Assembly (NCBI RefSeq): GCF_009208105.1
Contig: NZ_WFKL01000001.1
Span: forward strand, 3,906,001 to 3,970,000
Direction of reading: 5' to 3'
Source of the DNA: Rouxiella sp. S1S-2
Lineage (GTDB): Bacteria > Pseudomonadota > Gammaproteobacteria > Enterobacterales > Enterobacteriaceae
DNA: 64,000 nucleotides
Below the pieces are notes generated by a model, which made no database searches, was not told the DNA's origin, and saw only the letters and a list, made by a program, of their open reading frames with translations. A program made the position numbers and the translations under genes. How positions within the stretch are numbered: the first letter of the stretch is position 1; each line of letters opens with the position of its first letter. This document shows positions 31,174-43,936 of the stretch, in pieces.

Positions 31174-32319
31174 TCAAGCTGCAGCAACGGGATTGTGGGT
31201 GTTCTCTGTCTTGCGCAGCAGCATAATTAAATAAACCAGCGCCACCGCGGCTATCATCACAAAGAGCACGCGGTCGGAATAGTTCTGCATCAGCATGGCG
31301 GTCATTGAAGGACCGGCAAGACTGCCGATGGTATAACTCATCAACAGCGCCTGATTCATGGCGACCAACTCATCCGGGTTCACTTTTTCACAGGCCCAAG
31401 ACATTGCCACTGGATAAAGCGTAAAGCCGGCACAGCCTAACACAAACAGCGCAGGTGCCATCGCATAGCCACTCAGCATGGCAATGCTACCAAGAATAAC
31501 CACAAACACCTGAACGCGCAGCACAGTCAAACGACCATAGCGATCGGCCAGGCGCCCTACCGGCCATTGACCCATTATGCCCGAACTGACAAGCAACGCC
31601 ATCCAGTAGCCAACATCGGCGTCGCTAAGCCCGCGATGTGCTAAAAACAGCGGCATTAATCCGTATAATGACCCCAACACGATGCCAGAAATAACACAGC
31701 CATTAATGCCCAATCGCGCACTGCGACGTTTTAACATTGGCCAGATGCTAGTGTGTGGCTGCTCACTGTCTTGATTAGTGATGTGTGCAAACAAAAGCGG
31801 AAGCATGGCAATCACGATAATACCGGTCACCCAGGGAATGACGTTAAACAGCTCGGTTGACACTTTTCCCAGCAACAACTGACCAGCAACGGTTCCGATA
31901 TAATAAACAATCATATAGGCTGCAAGCAGTTGCCCACGATTTTTCACCGTACCACTGCGCAGAAGAGCACTTTCGACGATCACCCAGATTAGCGCACAAC
32001 CGATACCGGCGATGAAACGCCAGCTAACCCAACCAAAGAAGTCCATTGAAATTGCCAGGCCGGCTGTCGCAATGGCAAAAATAACGCACGAAAGCTGATA
32101 ACTTAGATTAAAACCAAGTCTCTTGATTAACCGACCGGCAATCAGTGTTCCCAATAAATTTCCGGCATAATAAGAAGAGCTTACTAACCCAACTTTCCAG
32201 GTAGGCAGGGCTTCGTGCGTCAGCCATAGAGGGACGAGCGTACTCAATACCGCAATAGATACGGTAAGCAGCAAAAGGCCGCAGAGCAGCAACAGCACCG
32301 GGCGAGAATAAGCAGACAT
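31174..32319 (-). CDS. ycaD: MFS transporter YcaD
   Basis: Major facilitator superfamily inner-membrane protein of unknown substrate. 381 residues, twelve predicted helices. The start at 32319 ([12 protein letters not shown]) matches E. coli YcaD and leaves a longer frame from 32367 unsupported. The MFS signature [10 protein letters not shown] lies between helices 8 and 9, and GRLIKRLGF after helix 2. The second half is very close to E. coli ([17 protein letters not shown]). Convergent with pflA and standing alone. Confidence 0.92.
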   Translation of the reverse strand: MSAYSRPVLLLLCGLLLLTVSIAVLSTLVPLWLTHEALPTWKVGLVSSSYYAGNLLGTLIAGRLIKRLGFNLSYQLSCVIFAIATAGLAISMDFFGWVSWRFIAGIGCALIWVIVESALLRSGTVKNRGQLLAAYMIVYYIGTVAGQLLLGKVSTELFNVIPWVTGIIVIAMLPLLFAHITNQDSEQPHTSIWPMLKRRSARLGINGCVISGIVLGSLYGLMPLFLAHRGLSDADVGYWMALLVSSGIMGQWPVGRLADRYGRLTVLRVQVFVVILGSIAMLSGYAMAPALFVLGCAGFTLYPVAMSWACEKVNPDELVAMNQALLMSYTIGSLAGPSMTAMLMQNYSDRVLFVMIAAVALVYLIMLLRKTENTHNPVAAA

Positions 32320-32686
32320 AGAGATTGGGCGACCAGAAATACAATGAAATTGCGCGCATAATGCCATTGGTTAGTAAAAAGTCAATCTGGTGAAATCGAC
32401 CTTGCGCACAATCTGTATTTCCATGATTTAAATAACTAATCAATAGCCAAGATTGGTAATTGCAAAGCGTAAAACAAAAATAAATATCCCCATGATTAAT
32501 AAGTATTTTATTTTAAATATCTTGGCAGGTAGTTTTATAAAATCAAAGCATCTGGTTAGTGACGATTAAAAAATATCGCCGATGAACAAAGGTTGTTAAA
32601 CCTATGCTTTCAATCAATAAAAAAGACCAATCGCATTAACGATTGGCCTCAGAGTTTTCACGTAATTTAACCGTTTAAACGATTAG
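32320..32686 (-). other. ycaD-serS intergenic region
   Basis: 367 A+T-rich bases. It contains the serS terminator (32619-32650) and, nearer ycaD, presumably the ycaD promoter, which could not be assigned. No reading frame with a ribosome site or family features was seen. Confidence 0.6.
32619..32650 (-). terminator. Intrinsic terminator after serS
   Basis: On the minus strand GGCCAATCG pairs with CGATTGGTC (one G-T) around TTAATG, then six T. It lies 37 bases past the serS stop. Confidence 0.93.
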
Positions 32687-34000
<1,314 letters not shown>

Positions 34001-34085
34001 TTAAAAAATATTTAGATGACGCATCCTGCCTGAAACGGCAGCATGTCAAAGAGTTATCAAGAGTAACCTTACCGCAACAGCAAAT

Positions 34086-35429
34086 TTATCGGTAGCGTTT
34101 TGTCGGGCTATTTTGATCTTGTTCAGTTAACCACGCCATCTTTTCCCCGATTTTACCTTCCATGCCGCGTGCAGTCGGATAATAGTACTGCGTTTTAGCC
34201 ATTTCTGGAGGGAAATAGTTCTCGCCGGCGGCGTAGGCGTTGGGTTCGTCATGCGCGTAACGGTATTCGGCACCCAGCCCCATCTCTTTCATTAGCTTGG
34301 TTGGCGCATTGCGCAAATGCTCAGGTACGTCATAGTCGGCCTGCTCTTTTGCATCGCGCATTGCGGCCTTGAAAGCAGTATAAACGGCGTTACTTTTTGG
34401 CGCACAGGCAAGATACACAATAGCTTGTGCAATAGCTCTTTCGCCTTCGGCCGGCCCAACGCGAGTAAAACAGTCCCAAGCGGCAATGGCAATCTGCATC
34501 GCACGCGGATCGGCATTGCCCACATCTTCTGAAGCGATGGCCAACAGACGTCTTGCAACATAAAGCGGATCGCCACCGGCGGTAATGATACGCGCATACC
34601 AATAAAGAGCAGCATCAGGGGCAGAGCCACGCACCGACTTGTGCAGGGCCGAAATCAGGTCGTAGTAGCGGTCGCCTTTATTGTCAAAGCGTGCACTGCG
34701 TTCACCCGAAATTTCATTCAGCAGCTCGGTGGTGAGTACCCTGACACCCTGCGCATCAACCTCGGCCATATCGGCCATCATTTCAATGCTGTTTAAGGCG
34801 CGGCGGGCGTCGCCATTGACCAATTCGGCTAGCATACGGCGGGTTTGCGGAGAAATACGAATATTTTGCCCAGCATAGCCACGGTCAGCGTTATTCATTG
34901 CCTGATCGATGACCTTTTCGATGTCATCCGCCGTCAACCCTTTCAGTAAATAAACGCGTGCACGCGAAAGTAACGCCGAATTCAGTTCAAAGGAGGGGTT
35001 TTCAGTGGTCGCGCCAATGAAAGTAATGGTGCCATCTTCAATATGCGGCAGAAACGCGTCCTGCTGGCTTTTATTGAACCGATGCACCTCATCGACAAAC
35101 AGGATGGTCCGTCGACCGGCATTGCGATTCTGACGAGCGCGTTCAATCGCCTCGCGGATCTCTTTAATACCGGACGTGACCGCCGAAATACGTTCAACGT
35201 CAGCGTTGGCATAGCGGCCAATCAGCTCTGCCAGCGTCGTTTTCCCCGTACCCGGCGGTCCCCACAGGATCATGGAGTGCAGCTGTCCCGCTTCAATAGC
35301 GCGTGGCAACGGCTTACCGGGTGCCAGCAGGTGCTGCTGACCAATATATTCAGCCAAGGTAACCGGCCGCATTCTCGCGGCCAGTGGCTGAAATTCATTA
35401 TGGGAAAAATCGAGTGACAGATTACTCAC
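34086..35429 (-). CDS. rarA: Replication-associated recombination protein RarA (MgsA)
   Basis: AAA+ ATPase of the clamp-loader clade (Mgs1/WRNIP1 family) acting at stalled forks. 447 residues as in E. coli. Walker A is GPPGTGKT near 57-64, Walker [10 protein letters not shown], sensor [12 protein letters not shown] and arginine finger region LLSRARVY. The C-terminal tetramerisation and MgsA domain is complete. It starts 7 bases after lolA and is very likely cotranscribed with it. Confidence 0.98.
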   Translation of the reverse strand: MSNLSLDFSHNEFQPLAARMRPVTLAEYIGQQHLLAPGKPLPRAIEAGQLHSMILWGPPGTGKTTLAELIGRYANADVERISAVTSGIKEIREAIERARQNRNAGRRTILFVDEVHRFNKSQQDAFLPHIEDGTITFIGATTENPSFELNSALLSRARVYLLKGLTADDIEKVIDQAMNNADRGYAGQNIRISPQTRRMLAELVNGDARRALNSIEMMADMAEVDAQGVRVLTTELLNEISGERSARFDNKGDRYYDLISALHKSVRGSAPDAALYWYARIITAGGDPLYVARRLLAIASEDVGNADPRAMQIAIAAWDCFTRVGPAEGERAIAQAIVYLACAPKSNAVYTAFKAAMRDAKEQADYDVPEHLRNAPTKLMKEMGLGAEYRYAHDEPNAYAAGENYFPPEMAKTQYYYPTARGMEGKIGEKMAWLTEQDQNSPTKRYR

Positions 35430-35436
35430 TAAGTCC

Positions 35437-36048
35437 TCACTGACGCTGATCGTCTACCGTCACACCCTGAGGTGGGGTGAATTTAAATTTGGAATCATCC
35501 ACTGCAGCATTTTGCTCACCTTTCAACGCATAAGCACTGCGTTGACCGTCTTGCTCAACGGCGGTGAAGCTTTTGATGGTGCCAGCTGGCGTAACGGTGA
35601 TAGCAAATTGCTTCAGATTACCGGTGGCCGCTTTAGGGGTGAGGTTAAAATCATCGCCCTTTTGGGTGACGTTATATTTGGCCCAGTCGCTGCTATCGTT
35701 GCGAGTAATAAGCATAAACGGCGTGTTGCCGGTGGCATTTTTCAGCCAGGTTGCTGTAACCTGCTCAACAAACGGATTGTAGAACCACAGCGTTTTACCG
35801 TCAGAAACCAGAATACTTTCATCCGGCGTAGTCATGTGCCAATTAAACAGATTTGGACGTTTAACCCAAAGCTGTCCTTCGCCCTGCTGAATGTTGGAAC
35901 CGTCATCACCGGTGACCGTTTGAGTAAAGCTGGCGTGGAAGGTATTCAGCTTACCAAGGCGGCTCTTTAAATCGCTGCTGGCATCGGCCAACACAGATCC
36001 TGAAATAAATGCGGTCAATAAACAGCTTACAGCGAGTAATTTTTTCAT
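35437..36048 (-). CDS. lolA: Outer-membrane lipoprotein carrier LolA
   Basis: Periplasmic chaperone carrying lipoproteins from LolCDE to LolB. 203 residues from ATG 36048 ([11 protein letters not shown]). A cleavable signal peptide ends at VLADA, near residue 22. The longer frame from 36072 adds eight residues that spoil the signal peptide. [32 protein letters not shown] and [13 protein letters not shown] match the family. GAGGT lies 10 bases ahead of the start. Leads rarA. The 243-base region to ftsK holds a leader hairpin. Confidence 0.98.
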   Translation of the reverse strand: MKKLLAVSCLLTAFISGSVLADASSDLKSRLGKLNTFHASFTQTVTGDDGSNIQQGEGQLWVKRPNLFNWHMTTPDESILVSDGKTLWFYNPFVEQVTATWLKNATGNTPFMLITRNDSSDWAKYNVTQKGDDFNLTPKAATGNLKQFAITVTPAGTIKSFTAVEQDGQRSAYALKGEQNAAVDDSKFKFTPPQGVTVDDQRQ

Positions 36049-36088
36049 TGTTATTGCTACCTCAAAATCCATTGCGAACAGACAACAT

Positions 36089-36105
36089 CTCCCAACAATT
36101 GGGGG
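36089..36105 (-). repeat. Inverted repeat upstream of lolA
   Basis: CCCAA-CAA-TTGGG, extendable by two outer pairs (one wobble), 41 bases before the lolA start. It could be a leader hairpin or an operator. Confidence 0.35.
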
Positions 36106-36254
36106 AATACCTGAGAAAACAACCCCAGGAACTAAACTTTAGCCGAAGCAACTTGCCCTGCGATAGCTCAATCGTCTGAGAATTATAGCTTTTACGATTC
36201 TTTGCATTCCCGACTGTCTGTGAAAAATTTAAATATAGAGAAAGCAAAATTGCC

Positions 36255-36276
36255 AAGGGCCGCATTTGCGGCCCTT
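36255..36276 (-). terminator. Hairpin after ftsK
   Basis: AAGGGCCGC and GCGGCCCTT form a perfect 9 bp G+C-rich stem with a 4-base loop 16 bases past the ftsK stop. The minus-strand tail GGCAATTTTGC has a delayed T tract, so efficiency may be partial and some read-through into lolA is possible. Confidence 0.7.
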
Positions 36277-36291
36277 TATTATCCACCCAGA

Positions 36292-39200
36292 TTATTCATG
36301 AGGTGGTGGAGCAAGAACTTCCCGGTTGCCGTTGTGGCCTGGTGTGCTGACAATCGACTGCGCCTCCATTTGCTCAACGATACGTGCCGCACGGTTGTAC
36401 CCGATACGGAACTGACGCTGAACACCGGAGATTGAAGCACGGCGTTTTTCAACCACAAACTCCACGGCCTGATCGAACAGCGGATCAAGCTCCTCGCCTT
36501 CTTCGAGCCCTGCCCCCCCTTCGCCCTCTTCTCCGCCTTTGACGATACTGTCAATGTACTGCGGACGACCGCGAGCTTTCCAGTCCTGAACCACGGCGTG
36601 AACTTCTTGGTCACGAACAAATGCACCATGAACGCGGATCGGAATCGAGGAGTTAGGGGCCATATACAGCATGTCACCCATACCCAGCAGCGATTCTGCG
36701 CCACCCTGGTCGAGAATGGTCCTCGAGTCAATTTTGCTCGACACGGTAAAGGCGATGCGCGTCGGGATGTTAGCTTTGATAAGACCGGTGATAACGTCAA
36801 CCGAGGGTCGTTGAGTCGCCAGAACAAGGTGAATACCTGCAGCTCGCGCTTTCTGCGCAAGACGAGCAATCAGCTCTTCCACTTTTTTACCCACGGTCAT
36901 CATCAGATCGGCAAATTCGTCGACCAGCACCACGATAAACGGCTCTTTACCCAGCATTCTCGGCTCATGACCCATGCTGTCGCTAGGCTTCCAGAACGGA
37001 TCGGGGATTGGCCAGCCCATGGCTTCGGCTTCTTTAATTTTCTCGTTATAACCGGCAAGGTTACGCACACCCAGAGCAGACATCAGCTTATAGCGACGTT
37101 CCATTTCACCCACACACCAGCGCAGCGCATTGGCCGCATCTTTCATGTCGGTGACCACCTCGGTAAGCAAGTGTGGAATGCCTTCATATACTGACAACTC
37201 GAGCATTTTCGGGTCAATCATGATAAAGCGCACGTCTTCAGGCGTTGCCTTATAAAGCATGCTCAGGATCATGGCGTTAACGCCCACTGATTTACCCGAC
37301 CCTGTCGTACCCGCCACCAGCAGGTGCGGCATTTTTGCCAGGTCTGCCACCACCGGTTGGCCGGAAATATCTTTACCCAGCACCACGGTTAACGGAGAAG
37401 GATCGTTTTTAAACTGTGGACAGTCGAGCACTTCGCGCAGGTAAACGGTCTGGCGCTTCTTGTTCGGCAGTTCCAGACCCACATAAGGTTTGCCAGGTAT
37501 CACTTCAACAATACGCACCGCCACGGTGGACAGTGAACGCGCAAGGTCGCGCGAGAGATTCGAGATACGCGCGGCTTTTACACCCGGAGCCAAATCCAGT
37601 TCAAAACGGGTGATTACCGGCCCCGGCAGCTTATCGACAACCTCTGCCTTGATACGATAATCATTCAGTCGCGCTTCGATTAGCTGCGCAGTTTGCTCGA
37701 GTGCAAACATGTCGACAGGTTCTTCCGTAGCCGGCGCCGACGTCAGCAAATCGAGGCTTGGCAATGGCGTAGTTGGTCTACTGACTGGCTGCTCATTACG
37801 CATTAATGCCGGATGGATCAAACTGTCCATAACCGGTTTTGGTGGTTCTACAGGCCGCGGTGGCTCAGCAGCTGCAGAAGCCGCGTTCTGGCTGTAAGAA
37901 ACGGGCTGTACCGACTCTTCCACGTGCGGTGGAAGTGTAAATAGCGGTTCAACCGGCGTATCGTCAACCAAGTCGGCCATCGGCGAGAAGTTAAATGCGT
38001 CATGCGTGCTGATATTTTGGCTTGAAACAGGATTGACACGAGGCGTTTCCTGATACTGAGGCGCTTGCTGACGAGTATGCGTCTCCTGATAAGGCTGCGA
38101 CTCCGCCTGCTCGGGTTCGGACTGATAGCGCGATTGCTCACGGGCAGCAAACTGCTGACGCAGTTGAGCTTGCAACAGTGCATCTTCATCGTCTTCGCTC
38201 GGTTCATCCTCTTGCCCATAGCGCTGATTCTGCTGGTCGACCCACGCCTGCCTCAGCGCCGCCTCCTGCATGGCCTCTTCATCTTCAACAGAAGATGTTT
38301 GCGGCTGCGGAATTTGCGCGGCCTGTGCCTGCTGGCGTGCAGCTTCCTGCTCTTGCTGTTCAGCAATGCGCTGCGACGGCAGTTTAATGCCGTAGGATGC
38401 TAGCTCACGCCGAGTCGGCAATTTTACAGGATTTGGACGCGGTAATTCTGGGCCAAAGCCTTTCTTGATTTGCGGATTTTCGTCACTCACTGCGCTAAAT
38501 GCCGGCATAAACATATTGCCCGCTTCAGATGCAGCCGATTTTCCTGCCTGTGCCAAGCCGGTTGCCAGTGCAGCCGTTGCCGCAACGCTACCTACCTCAG
38601 GCGTCGAGCTGAAATCAAACGGTGAACGTTCATGCTGCGGCTCGGCGACCTGATTCCAATTACCAAGCTGAGGCTCGTCATAGCGGCGAGACTGAGGTGA
38701 GGCATTCGCTTGAACGGTTCTTGGCGCCGGTGTTTCTTCAGGAATCTCAAAACTGTACAACGGCGGCATCTCAGGCTGCGGGGCCGATGCTGCAGGCTGA
38801 ACCAGTGGCGCGGACTGCGGCTGAGCAGGCGGTTGCACCGCGGCATTTACCACGGAAACAGGGCTTACAGGGGCCTCGCTTGAAACTGCCGGAACAGCGT
38901 TTAACGCGGCAGCAGCCTGTGGCGTGGTGGTTTCATTAACAGAAGGCGCTGAGAAAAGAACATCATCGTCATCGGCGATTGCCGTCGCAGAAACCGCCAC
39001 CGTTGCCGCAGTAGCAACCTGTGTGGGAGAAGCGGGTGAATGGGCTTCCTCTTCTTCCTCGTCATGATGGTTTTTGAGCAAGGTATCATCATGCTCATCA
39101 CGACTGTCATACTCATAGTCGTAATCATCGTCGCGACGCGACCGGTTGGTCATAAAAGTGGTAACGCCCAGCACCGTTCCGCCGATTTTCTCGGCAATAG

Positions 39201-39753
39201 TCAGCCACGACCAACCGGTAAACAGCGTAAGACCTGCAGCCCAAACGCACAGCAGCACCAGGGTGGCACCTACGTTGTTAAACCACGGCGTCATGGCGGT
39301 ACCCAGCAAACTGCCGATCACTCCGCCTGAGGCAAAGTAATACAGATCGTCAATATTGAGCGCGGCCAGACCACATGAGGTCAGAACCAGTGCAAGCGTA
39401 CCTATCAAACGCAGGGAGAGCGTAAAATAGTCAATATAGTCCTGATTGTCCCGCTGGCGGAAAGAGGCCCAGCACAAGCAAAGCATGATAGGTGGAATGG
39501 CATACGCCAACACGCCAAAAATGAAGAATAGCGTATCGGCCATCCAGGCTCCGACACCGCCCCCCAAATTATGGATAGGACCGTGCCAAGAGGTTTGAGA
39601 CCAGCTTGGGTCGGACGGATTGAAACTTATCAATGCTGCCATGAGATAGATGGCAAACACCGCTACCACAACCAGCACAGCCTCCAGAATACGGCGGCTA
39701 CTGCTGAGTTTTTTCAAGGTAACGTCTTTATCTTCTGTATATTCCTGGCTCAA
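36292..39753 (-). CDS. ftsK: DNA translocase FtsK
   Basis: Divisome protein that pumps DNA at the septum and activates XerCD at dif. 1153 residues, starting at TTG 39753 after GGAGA, the same start codon and sequence (SQEYTEDK) as E. coli. A 27-residue longer ATG frame is rejected. Four transmembrane helices lie in the first 200 residues. A low-complexity, Pro/Gln/Ala and acidic linker (about 200-640) follows, then the RecA-like motor with Walker [10 protein letters not shown] and the C-terminal gamma winged helix that reads KOPS. The linker is shorter than in E. coli (1329 residues), without its QQP repeats. LexA box upstream. Confidence 0.98.
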   Translation of the reverse strand: MSQEYTEDKDVTLKKLSSSRRILEAVLVVVAVFAIYLMAALISFNPSDPSWSQTSWHGPIHNLGGGVGAWMADTLFFIFGVLAYAIPPIMLCLCWASFRQRDNQDYIDYFTLSLRLIGTLALVLTSCGLAALNIDDLYYFASGGVIGSLLGTAMTPWFNNVGATLVLLCVWAAGLTLFTGWSWLTIAEKIGGTVLGVTTFMTNRSRRDDDYDYEYDSRDEHDDTLLKNHHDEEEEEAHSPASPTQVATAATVAVSATAIADDDDVLFSAPSVNETTTPQAAAALNAVPAVSSEAPVSPVSVVNAAVQPPAQPQSAPLVQPAASAPQPEMPPLYSFEIPEETPAPRTVQANASPQSRRYDEPQLGNWNQVAEPQHERSPFDFSSTPEVGSVAATAALATGLAQAGKSAASEAGNMFMPAFSAVSDENPQIKKGFGPELPRPNPVKLPTRRELASYGIKLPSQRIAEQQEQEAARQQAQAAQIPQPQTSSVEDEEAMQEAALRQAWVDQQNQRYGQEDEPSEDDEDALLQAQLRQQFAAREQSRYQSEPEQAESQPYQETHTRQQAPQYQETPRVNPVSSQNISTHDAFNFSPMADLVDDTPVEPLFTLPPHVEESVQPVSYSQNAASAAAEPPRPVEPPKPVMDSLIHPALMRNEQPVSRPTTPLPSLDLLTSAPATEEPVDMFALEQTAQLIEARLNDYRIKAEVVDKLPGPVITRFELDLAPGVKAARISNLSRDLARSLSTVAVRIVEVIPGKPYVGLELPNKKRQTVYLREVLDCPQFKNDPSPLTVVLGKDISGQPVVADLAKMPHLLVAGTTGSGKSVGVNAMILSMLYKATPEDVRFIMIDPKMLELSVYEGIPHLLTEVVTDMKDAANALRWCVGEMERRYKLMSALGVRNLAGYNEKIKEAEAMGWPIPDPFWKPSDSMGHEPRMLGKEPFIVVLVDEFADLMMTVGKKVEELIARLAQKARAAGIHLVLATQRPSVDVITGLIKANIPTRIAFTVSSKIDSRTILDQGGAESLLGMGDMLYMAPNSSIPIRVHGAFVRDQEVHAVVQDWKARGRPQYIDSIVKGGEEGEGGAGLEEGEELDPLFDQAVEFVVEKRRASISGVQRQFRIGYNRAARIVEQMEAQSIVSTPGHNGNREVLAPPPHE

Positions 39754-39792
39754 GAAAGGCTCTCCAGGTTCCTGTGAACTGAAATAGCGATA

Positions 39793-39815
39793 GCGCCGAG
39801 AGACCGCCTCGGCGC
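39793..39815 (-). other. G+C-rich hairpin in the ftsK leader
   Basis: GCGCCGAG (39793-39800) and CTCGGCGC (39808-39815) form a perfect 8 bp stem with a 7-base loop. It lies between the LexA box and the ftsK start. With TATCGCTATTTC after it, it might be the lrp terminator or a structured leader. Confidence 0.5.
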
Positions 39816-39820
39816 CAGGG

Positions 39821-39836
39821 CTGTATGAATACACAG
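39821..39836 (-). promoter_or_regulatory. LexA (SOS) box upstream of ftsK
   Basis: CTGTATGAATACACAG has the CTG-N10-CAG form with an A/T-rich core near to consensus TATATATA. It lies 68 bases before the ftsK TTG. In E. coli ftsK is the LexA-controlled dinH locus, so SOS control looks conserved. Confidence 0.75.
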
Positions 39837-39879
39837 GAGTGTAGCTAAATTAATTAGGTTTTGCACCTGTACCTTTTAC

Positions 39880-40374
39880 TTACCGGGTTTTAATTACCAG
39901 GCGGTTAGTCTGTTTCACTTCTTCCATTACCACATAGGTACGGGTGTCGTTAACGCCTGGTAAACGAAGAAGCGTTTCGCCAAGCAGTTTACGGTAAGCA
40001 GACATATCCGGTACACGGGTTTTCAACAAGTAGTCGAAGTCCCCGGAAACCAAGTGACACTCCTGAATATCTTCTAGTTTTTGTACTGCCGCATTGAATT
40101 GCTCAAACACATCCGGTGCACCACGGTTGAGGGTAATCTCAACGAACACCAACAACGAAGCATCCAGATAGTGAGGATTAAGCAACGCAGTGTAGCCATG
40201 AATGAAATTCTGACGTTCTAAACGACGAACGCGCTCCAGACATGGCGTAGGAGACAAACCTACGCGTTTGGAAAGCTCGACGTTAGAGATCCGGCCATCC
40301 TTTTGCAGCTCATTAAGAATGTTACGGTCAATACGGTCGAGATCTTTTCCCGGACGTTTCTTGTTATCTACCAT
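39880..40374 (-). CDS. lrp: Leucine-responsive regulatory protein Lrp
   Basis: Global feast/famine regulator, octameric or hexadecameric. 164 residues from ATG 40374 (MVDNKKRPG), nearly identical to E. coli. The longer frame from 40413 is rejected. The helix-turn-helix ISNVELSKRVGLSPTPCLERVRRLE is N-terminal and the RAM leucine-sensing domain C-terminal. Transcribed ahead of ftsK and divergent from trxB, with a long 593-base upstream region that fits autoregulation. Confidence 0.99.
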   Translation of the reverse strand: MVDNKKRPGKDLDRIDRNILNELQKDGRISNVELSKRVGLSPTPCLERVRRLERQNFIHGYTALLNPHYLDASLLVFVEITLNRGAPDVFEQFNAAVQKLEDIQECHLVSGDFDYLLKTRVPDMSAYRKLLGETLLRLPGVNDTRTYVVMEEVKQTNRLVIKTR

Positions 40375-40562
40375 TATTATTATCTCTCTGATGTCCTTCC
40401 CTGCACTTGCCATACCCTAACCAACTTCAATGTTGAGGGTTTATCCTAAGCGAAGACCTGTTTTTATAGGTTATTGCGACTCACCTTAAGACGTCTTGCC
40501 CCTGTCAGAAGAAAACGAATTTTTTTCAGTGAAGCCGAAAAAGGAATAACGCTAAATGACTC

Positions 40563-40584
40563 ATCAGGATAAAAAAATCCTGAT
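40563..40584. repeat. Perfect inverted repeat upstream of lrp
   Basis: ATCAGGAT-AAAAAA-ATCCTGAT, 8 bp arms with a 6-base A tract. The CAG...CTG ends around an A/T core resemble Lrp sites, so an autoregulatory operator is possible. As RNA it would be a hairpin about 190 bases before the lrp start. Confidence 0.45.
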
Positions 40585-40880
40585 TCATGCGCGCTGACTG
40601 TCTTAAAAACGAACAATGCAATACCCATTACGGGTGAAGCAGCATCACATTGCATAATTTTGAGACACCAGCTGGCGTTTAATTTCTTCTTCCCTAGATG
40701 TTTTCGCAAATGCACAGCGGATTGTCAAAGTAAAAGAAGCAAAATCAGAAGAACATGCCGGATTGAAATCCGTCAACATCCTTTTTAGCTATCTTTTGCG
40801 ATTGAACAATAACAAAAGTAAAAACACAAAAATCATTTTTACCTATGATCGCGGGTAAAAACTATCAGACAAATCGCTAA

Positions 40881-41936
<1,056 letters not shown>

Positions 41937-41974
41937 CGCTGCAAGTTTGGCGTAAAAATGGGATGCGAATTCCC

Positions 41975-42004
41975 AAGGCGACCTCAGGGTCGCCTTTTTT
42001 GTTT
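41975..42004 (+). terminator. Intrinsic terminator after trxB
   Basis: AAGGCGACC, TCAG loop, GGTCGCCTT, then TTTTG. A perfect 9 bp stem 38 bases past the stop. Confidence 0.97.
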
Positions 42005-42163
42005 GTAAAGCCGGTCGTTTTTTGTAAAAGTCGGGTGTGTTCAGCGCCAGCAAGACCCTATATAATGTGCGGGCTTTCCGGCTGACATGGAAAACAATGG
42101 ACAATTGCGCCCCCAATGGTGCTTTTTTTGAATCATGCACGCACTGCATTTGGATTCCCCGGG

Positions 42164-43936
42164 ATGAACAAAACACGGCAACAAGAATTACTCCGCTGGC
42201 TTAAACAACAAAGTGCCAGAGCCAAGCGGTGGACTCGTCTTTCCATGATGTTGGGCCTGCTATCGGGTCTTCTCATTCTTGCCCAGGCCTGGTTGCTGGC
42301 CGGGCTACTGCACAGTCTTATCGTCGTTCACACCCCGCGCGAGACCCTCTGGCAAAGCTTCTTGTTTTTGGCATTGACGTTTATCCTGCGTGCCGTGATC
42401 ACCTGGCTGCGTGAACAAGTAGGTTTTATCTGTGGCCGAATTATTCGCGAAGAAATTCGTCGGCTGGTGCTCGACAGGCTGCAAGTACTGGGGCCGGCGT
42501 GGATACAGGGCAAACCCGCGGGCAGTTGGGCGACGCTTATCCTCGAGCAAATTGAAGACATGCAAGATTATTATGCTCGTTATTTGCCACAGATTTCTCT
42601 GGCGGGCATTGTACCGCTGTTGATTTTGGTCAGTATTTTTCCCATTAACTGGGCGGCAGGGCTTATTCTGCTCGCCACTGCGCCACTGATCCCGATTTTC
42701 ATGGCACTGGTTGGCATGGGCGCCGCCGACGCCAACCGTCGCAATTTTCAGGCCTTGGCTCGCCTAAGCGGACAGTTCCTCGACAGCCTGCGCGGACTCG
42801 ACACACTGCGACTGTTTTACCGTGCCGAAGCAGAGATAAATCAAATCAAAAGCTCTACAGAAAACTTCCGCGCACGCACCATGGAAGTTCTGCGCCTCGC
42901 CTTTCTCTCTTCTGCGGTACTGGAATTCTTTGCGTCTATTTCGATTGCAGTCGTCGCGGTTTACTTCGGCTTCTCCTACCTCGGTGAACTCAATTTCGGC
43001 CATTACGGCACACCGGTGACGCTGTTTGCAGGCTTCCTGGTGCTTATTCTTGCGCCGGAATTTTTCCAGCCGCTGCGCGATTTAGGCGTTTTCTATCATG
43101 CCAAGGCGCAAGCTGTCGGCGCTGCTGAAAGTCTGCTGGAATTTTTGACTGCTGAAGCAGAACACCCCACAGCGGGAAACGCGCATTGGAACGCATCGGG
43201 GCCGATTTCGCTTACGGCGAAAGATTTGCATATTTTATCGCCTCAGGGCGCGCACCTCGCCGGTCCGTTGGACTTCAACCTTTCCGCAGGACGCAGCGTG
43301 GCGATCGTTGGGCTGAGTGGCGCCGGTAAGAGTTCACTGCTTAATGCACTGCTCGGATTTATGCCCTATCAGGGCCAGTTAGCCGTTAGTGGTCAAGAAC
43401 TGCGCGAAATAGTCCCCACCGAATGGCGTCAGCAAATTAGCTGGGTGGGCCAAAACCCGCATTTACCCGAACCCACCCTGCGACAAAATATTCTGCTTGC
43501 CCAGCCAGACGCCAACGCACAACGCCTTAACGAGGTTATCGAGCAGGCCGACGTCAGTGAGTTTTTAGTGCTATTGCCAGAAGGCGTTGATACGTTGATT
43601 GGCGAAGATGCGGCGCGACTTTCCGTCGGGCAGGCACAGCGAGTGGCTGTAGCCCGTGCCCTGCTCTCCCCCTGTTCGCTGTTGTTGCTTGATGAGCCCG
43701 TCGCCAGCCTCGATGCTGAAAGCGAGGGAAGTGTCATGCGCGCACTTAATCAAGCGGCAAAAAAACAAACTACCCTGCTGGTCACTCATCGGCTTGAGGA
43801 CACGGCGCAGTTCGACGAAGTCTGGGTTATGGACAAAGGGTTGCTGGTTGAAAAAGGCACCTATCAACAGCTGAGCGAACAGTCGGGGCACTTTGCCAGA
43901 CTGCTGGCACAGCGCACGCGGGAGCTGCCGCTATGA
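42164..43936 (+). CDS. cydD: Thiol reductant ABC exporter subunit CydD
   Basis: Half of the CydDC heterodimer that exports glutathione and cysteine, and is needed for cytochrome bd assembly. 590 residues from ATG 42164 (MNKTRQQELLRWLKQQ). The longer frame from 42116 has no family support. Six transmembrane helices are followed by Walker A GLSGAGKSS, signature LSVGQAQR and Walker B LLLLDEPVASLD. It overlaps cydC by ATGA (43933-43936). Confidence 0.98.
   Translation: MNKTRQQELLRWLKQQSARAKRWTRLSMMLGLLSGLLILAQAWLLAGLLHSLIVVHTPRETLWQSFLFLALTFILRAVITWLREQVGFICGRIIREEIRRLVLDRLQVLGPAWIQGKPAGSWATLILEQIEDMQDYYARYLPQISLAGIVPLLILVSIFPINWAAGLILLATAPLIPIFMALVGMGAADANRRNFQALARLSGQFLDSLRGLDTLRLFYRAEAEINQIKSSTENFRARTMEVLRLAFLSSAVLEFFASISIAVVAVYFGFSYLGELNFGHYGTPVTLFAGFLVLILAPEFFQPLRDLGVFYHAKAQAVGAAESLLEFLTAEAEHPTAGNAHWNASGPISLTAKDLHILSPQGAHLAGPLDFNLSAGRSVAIVGLSGAGKSSLLNALLGFMPYQGQLAVSGQELREIVPTEWRQQISWVGQNPHLPEPTLRQNILLAQPDANAQRLNEVIEQADVSEFLVLLPEGVDTLIGEDAARLSVGQAQRVAVARALLSPCSLLLLDEPVASLDAESEGSVMRALNQAAKKQTTLLVTHRLEDTAQFDEVWVMDKGLLVEKGTYQQLSEQSGHFARLLAQRTRELPL

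Noticed and set aside
40464..40715. 83-codon minus-strand frame upstream of lrp
   Set aside because: No ribosome site. It spans an inverted repeat in a regulatory region and shows no recognisable domain.
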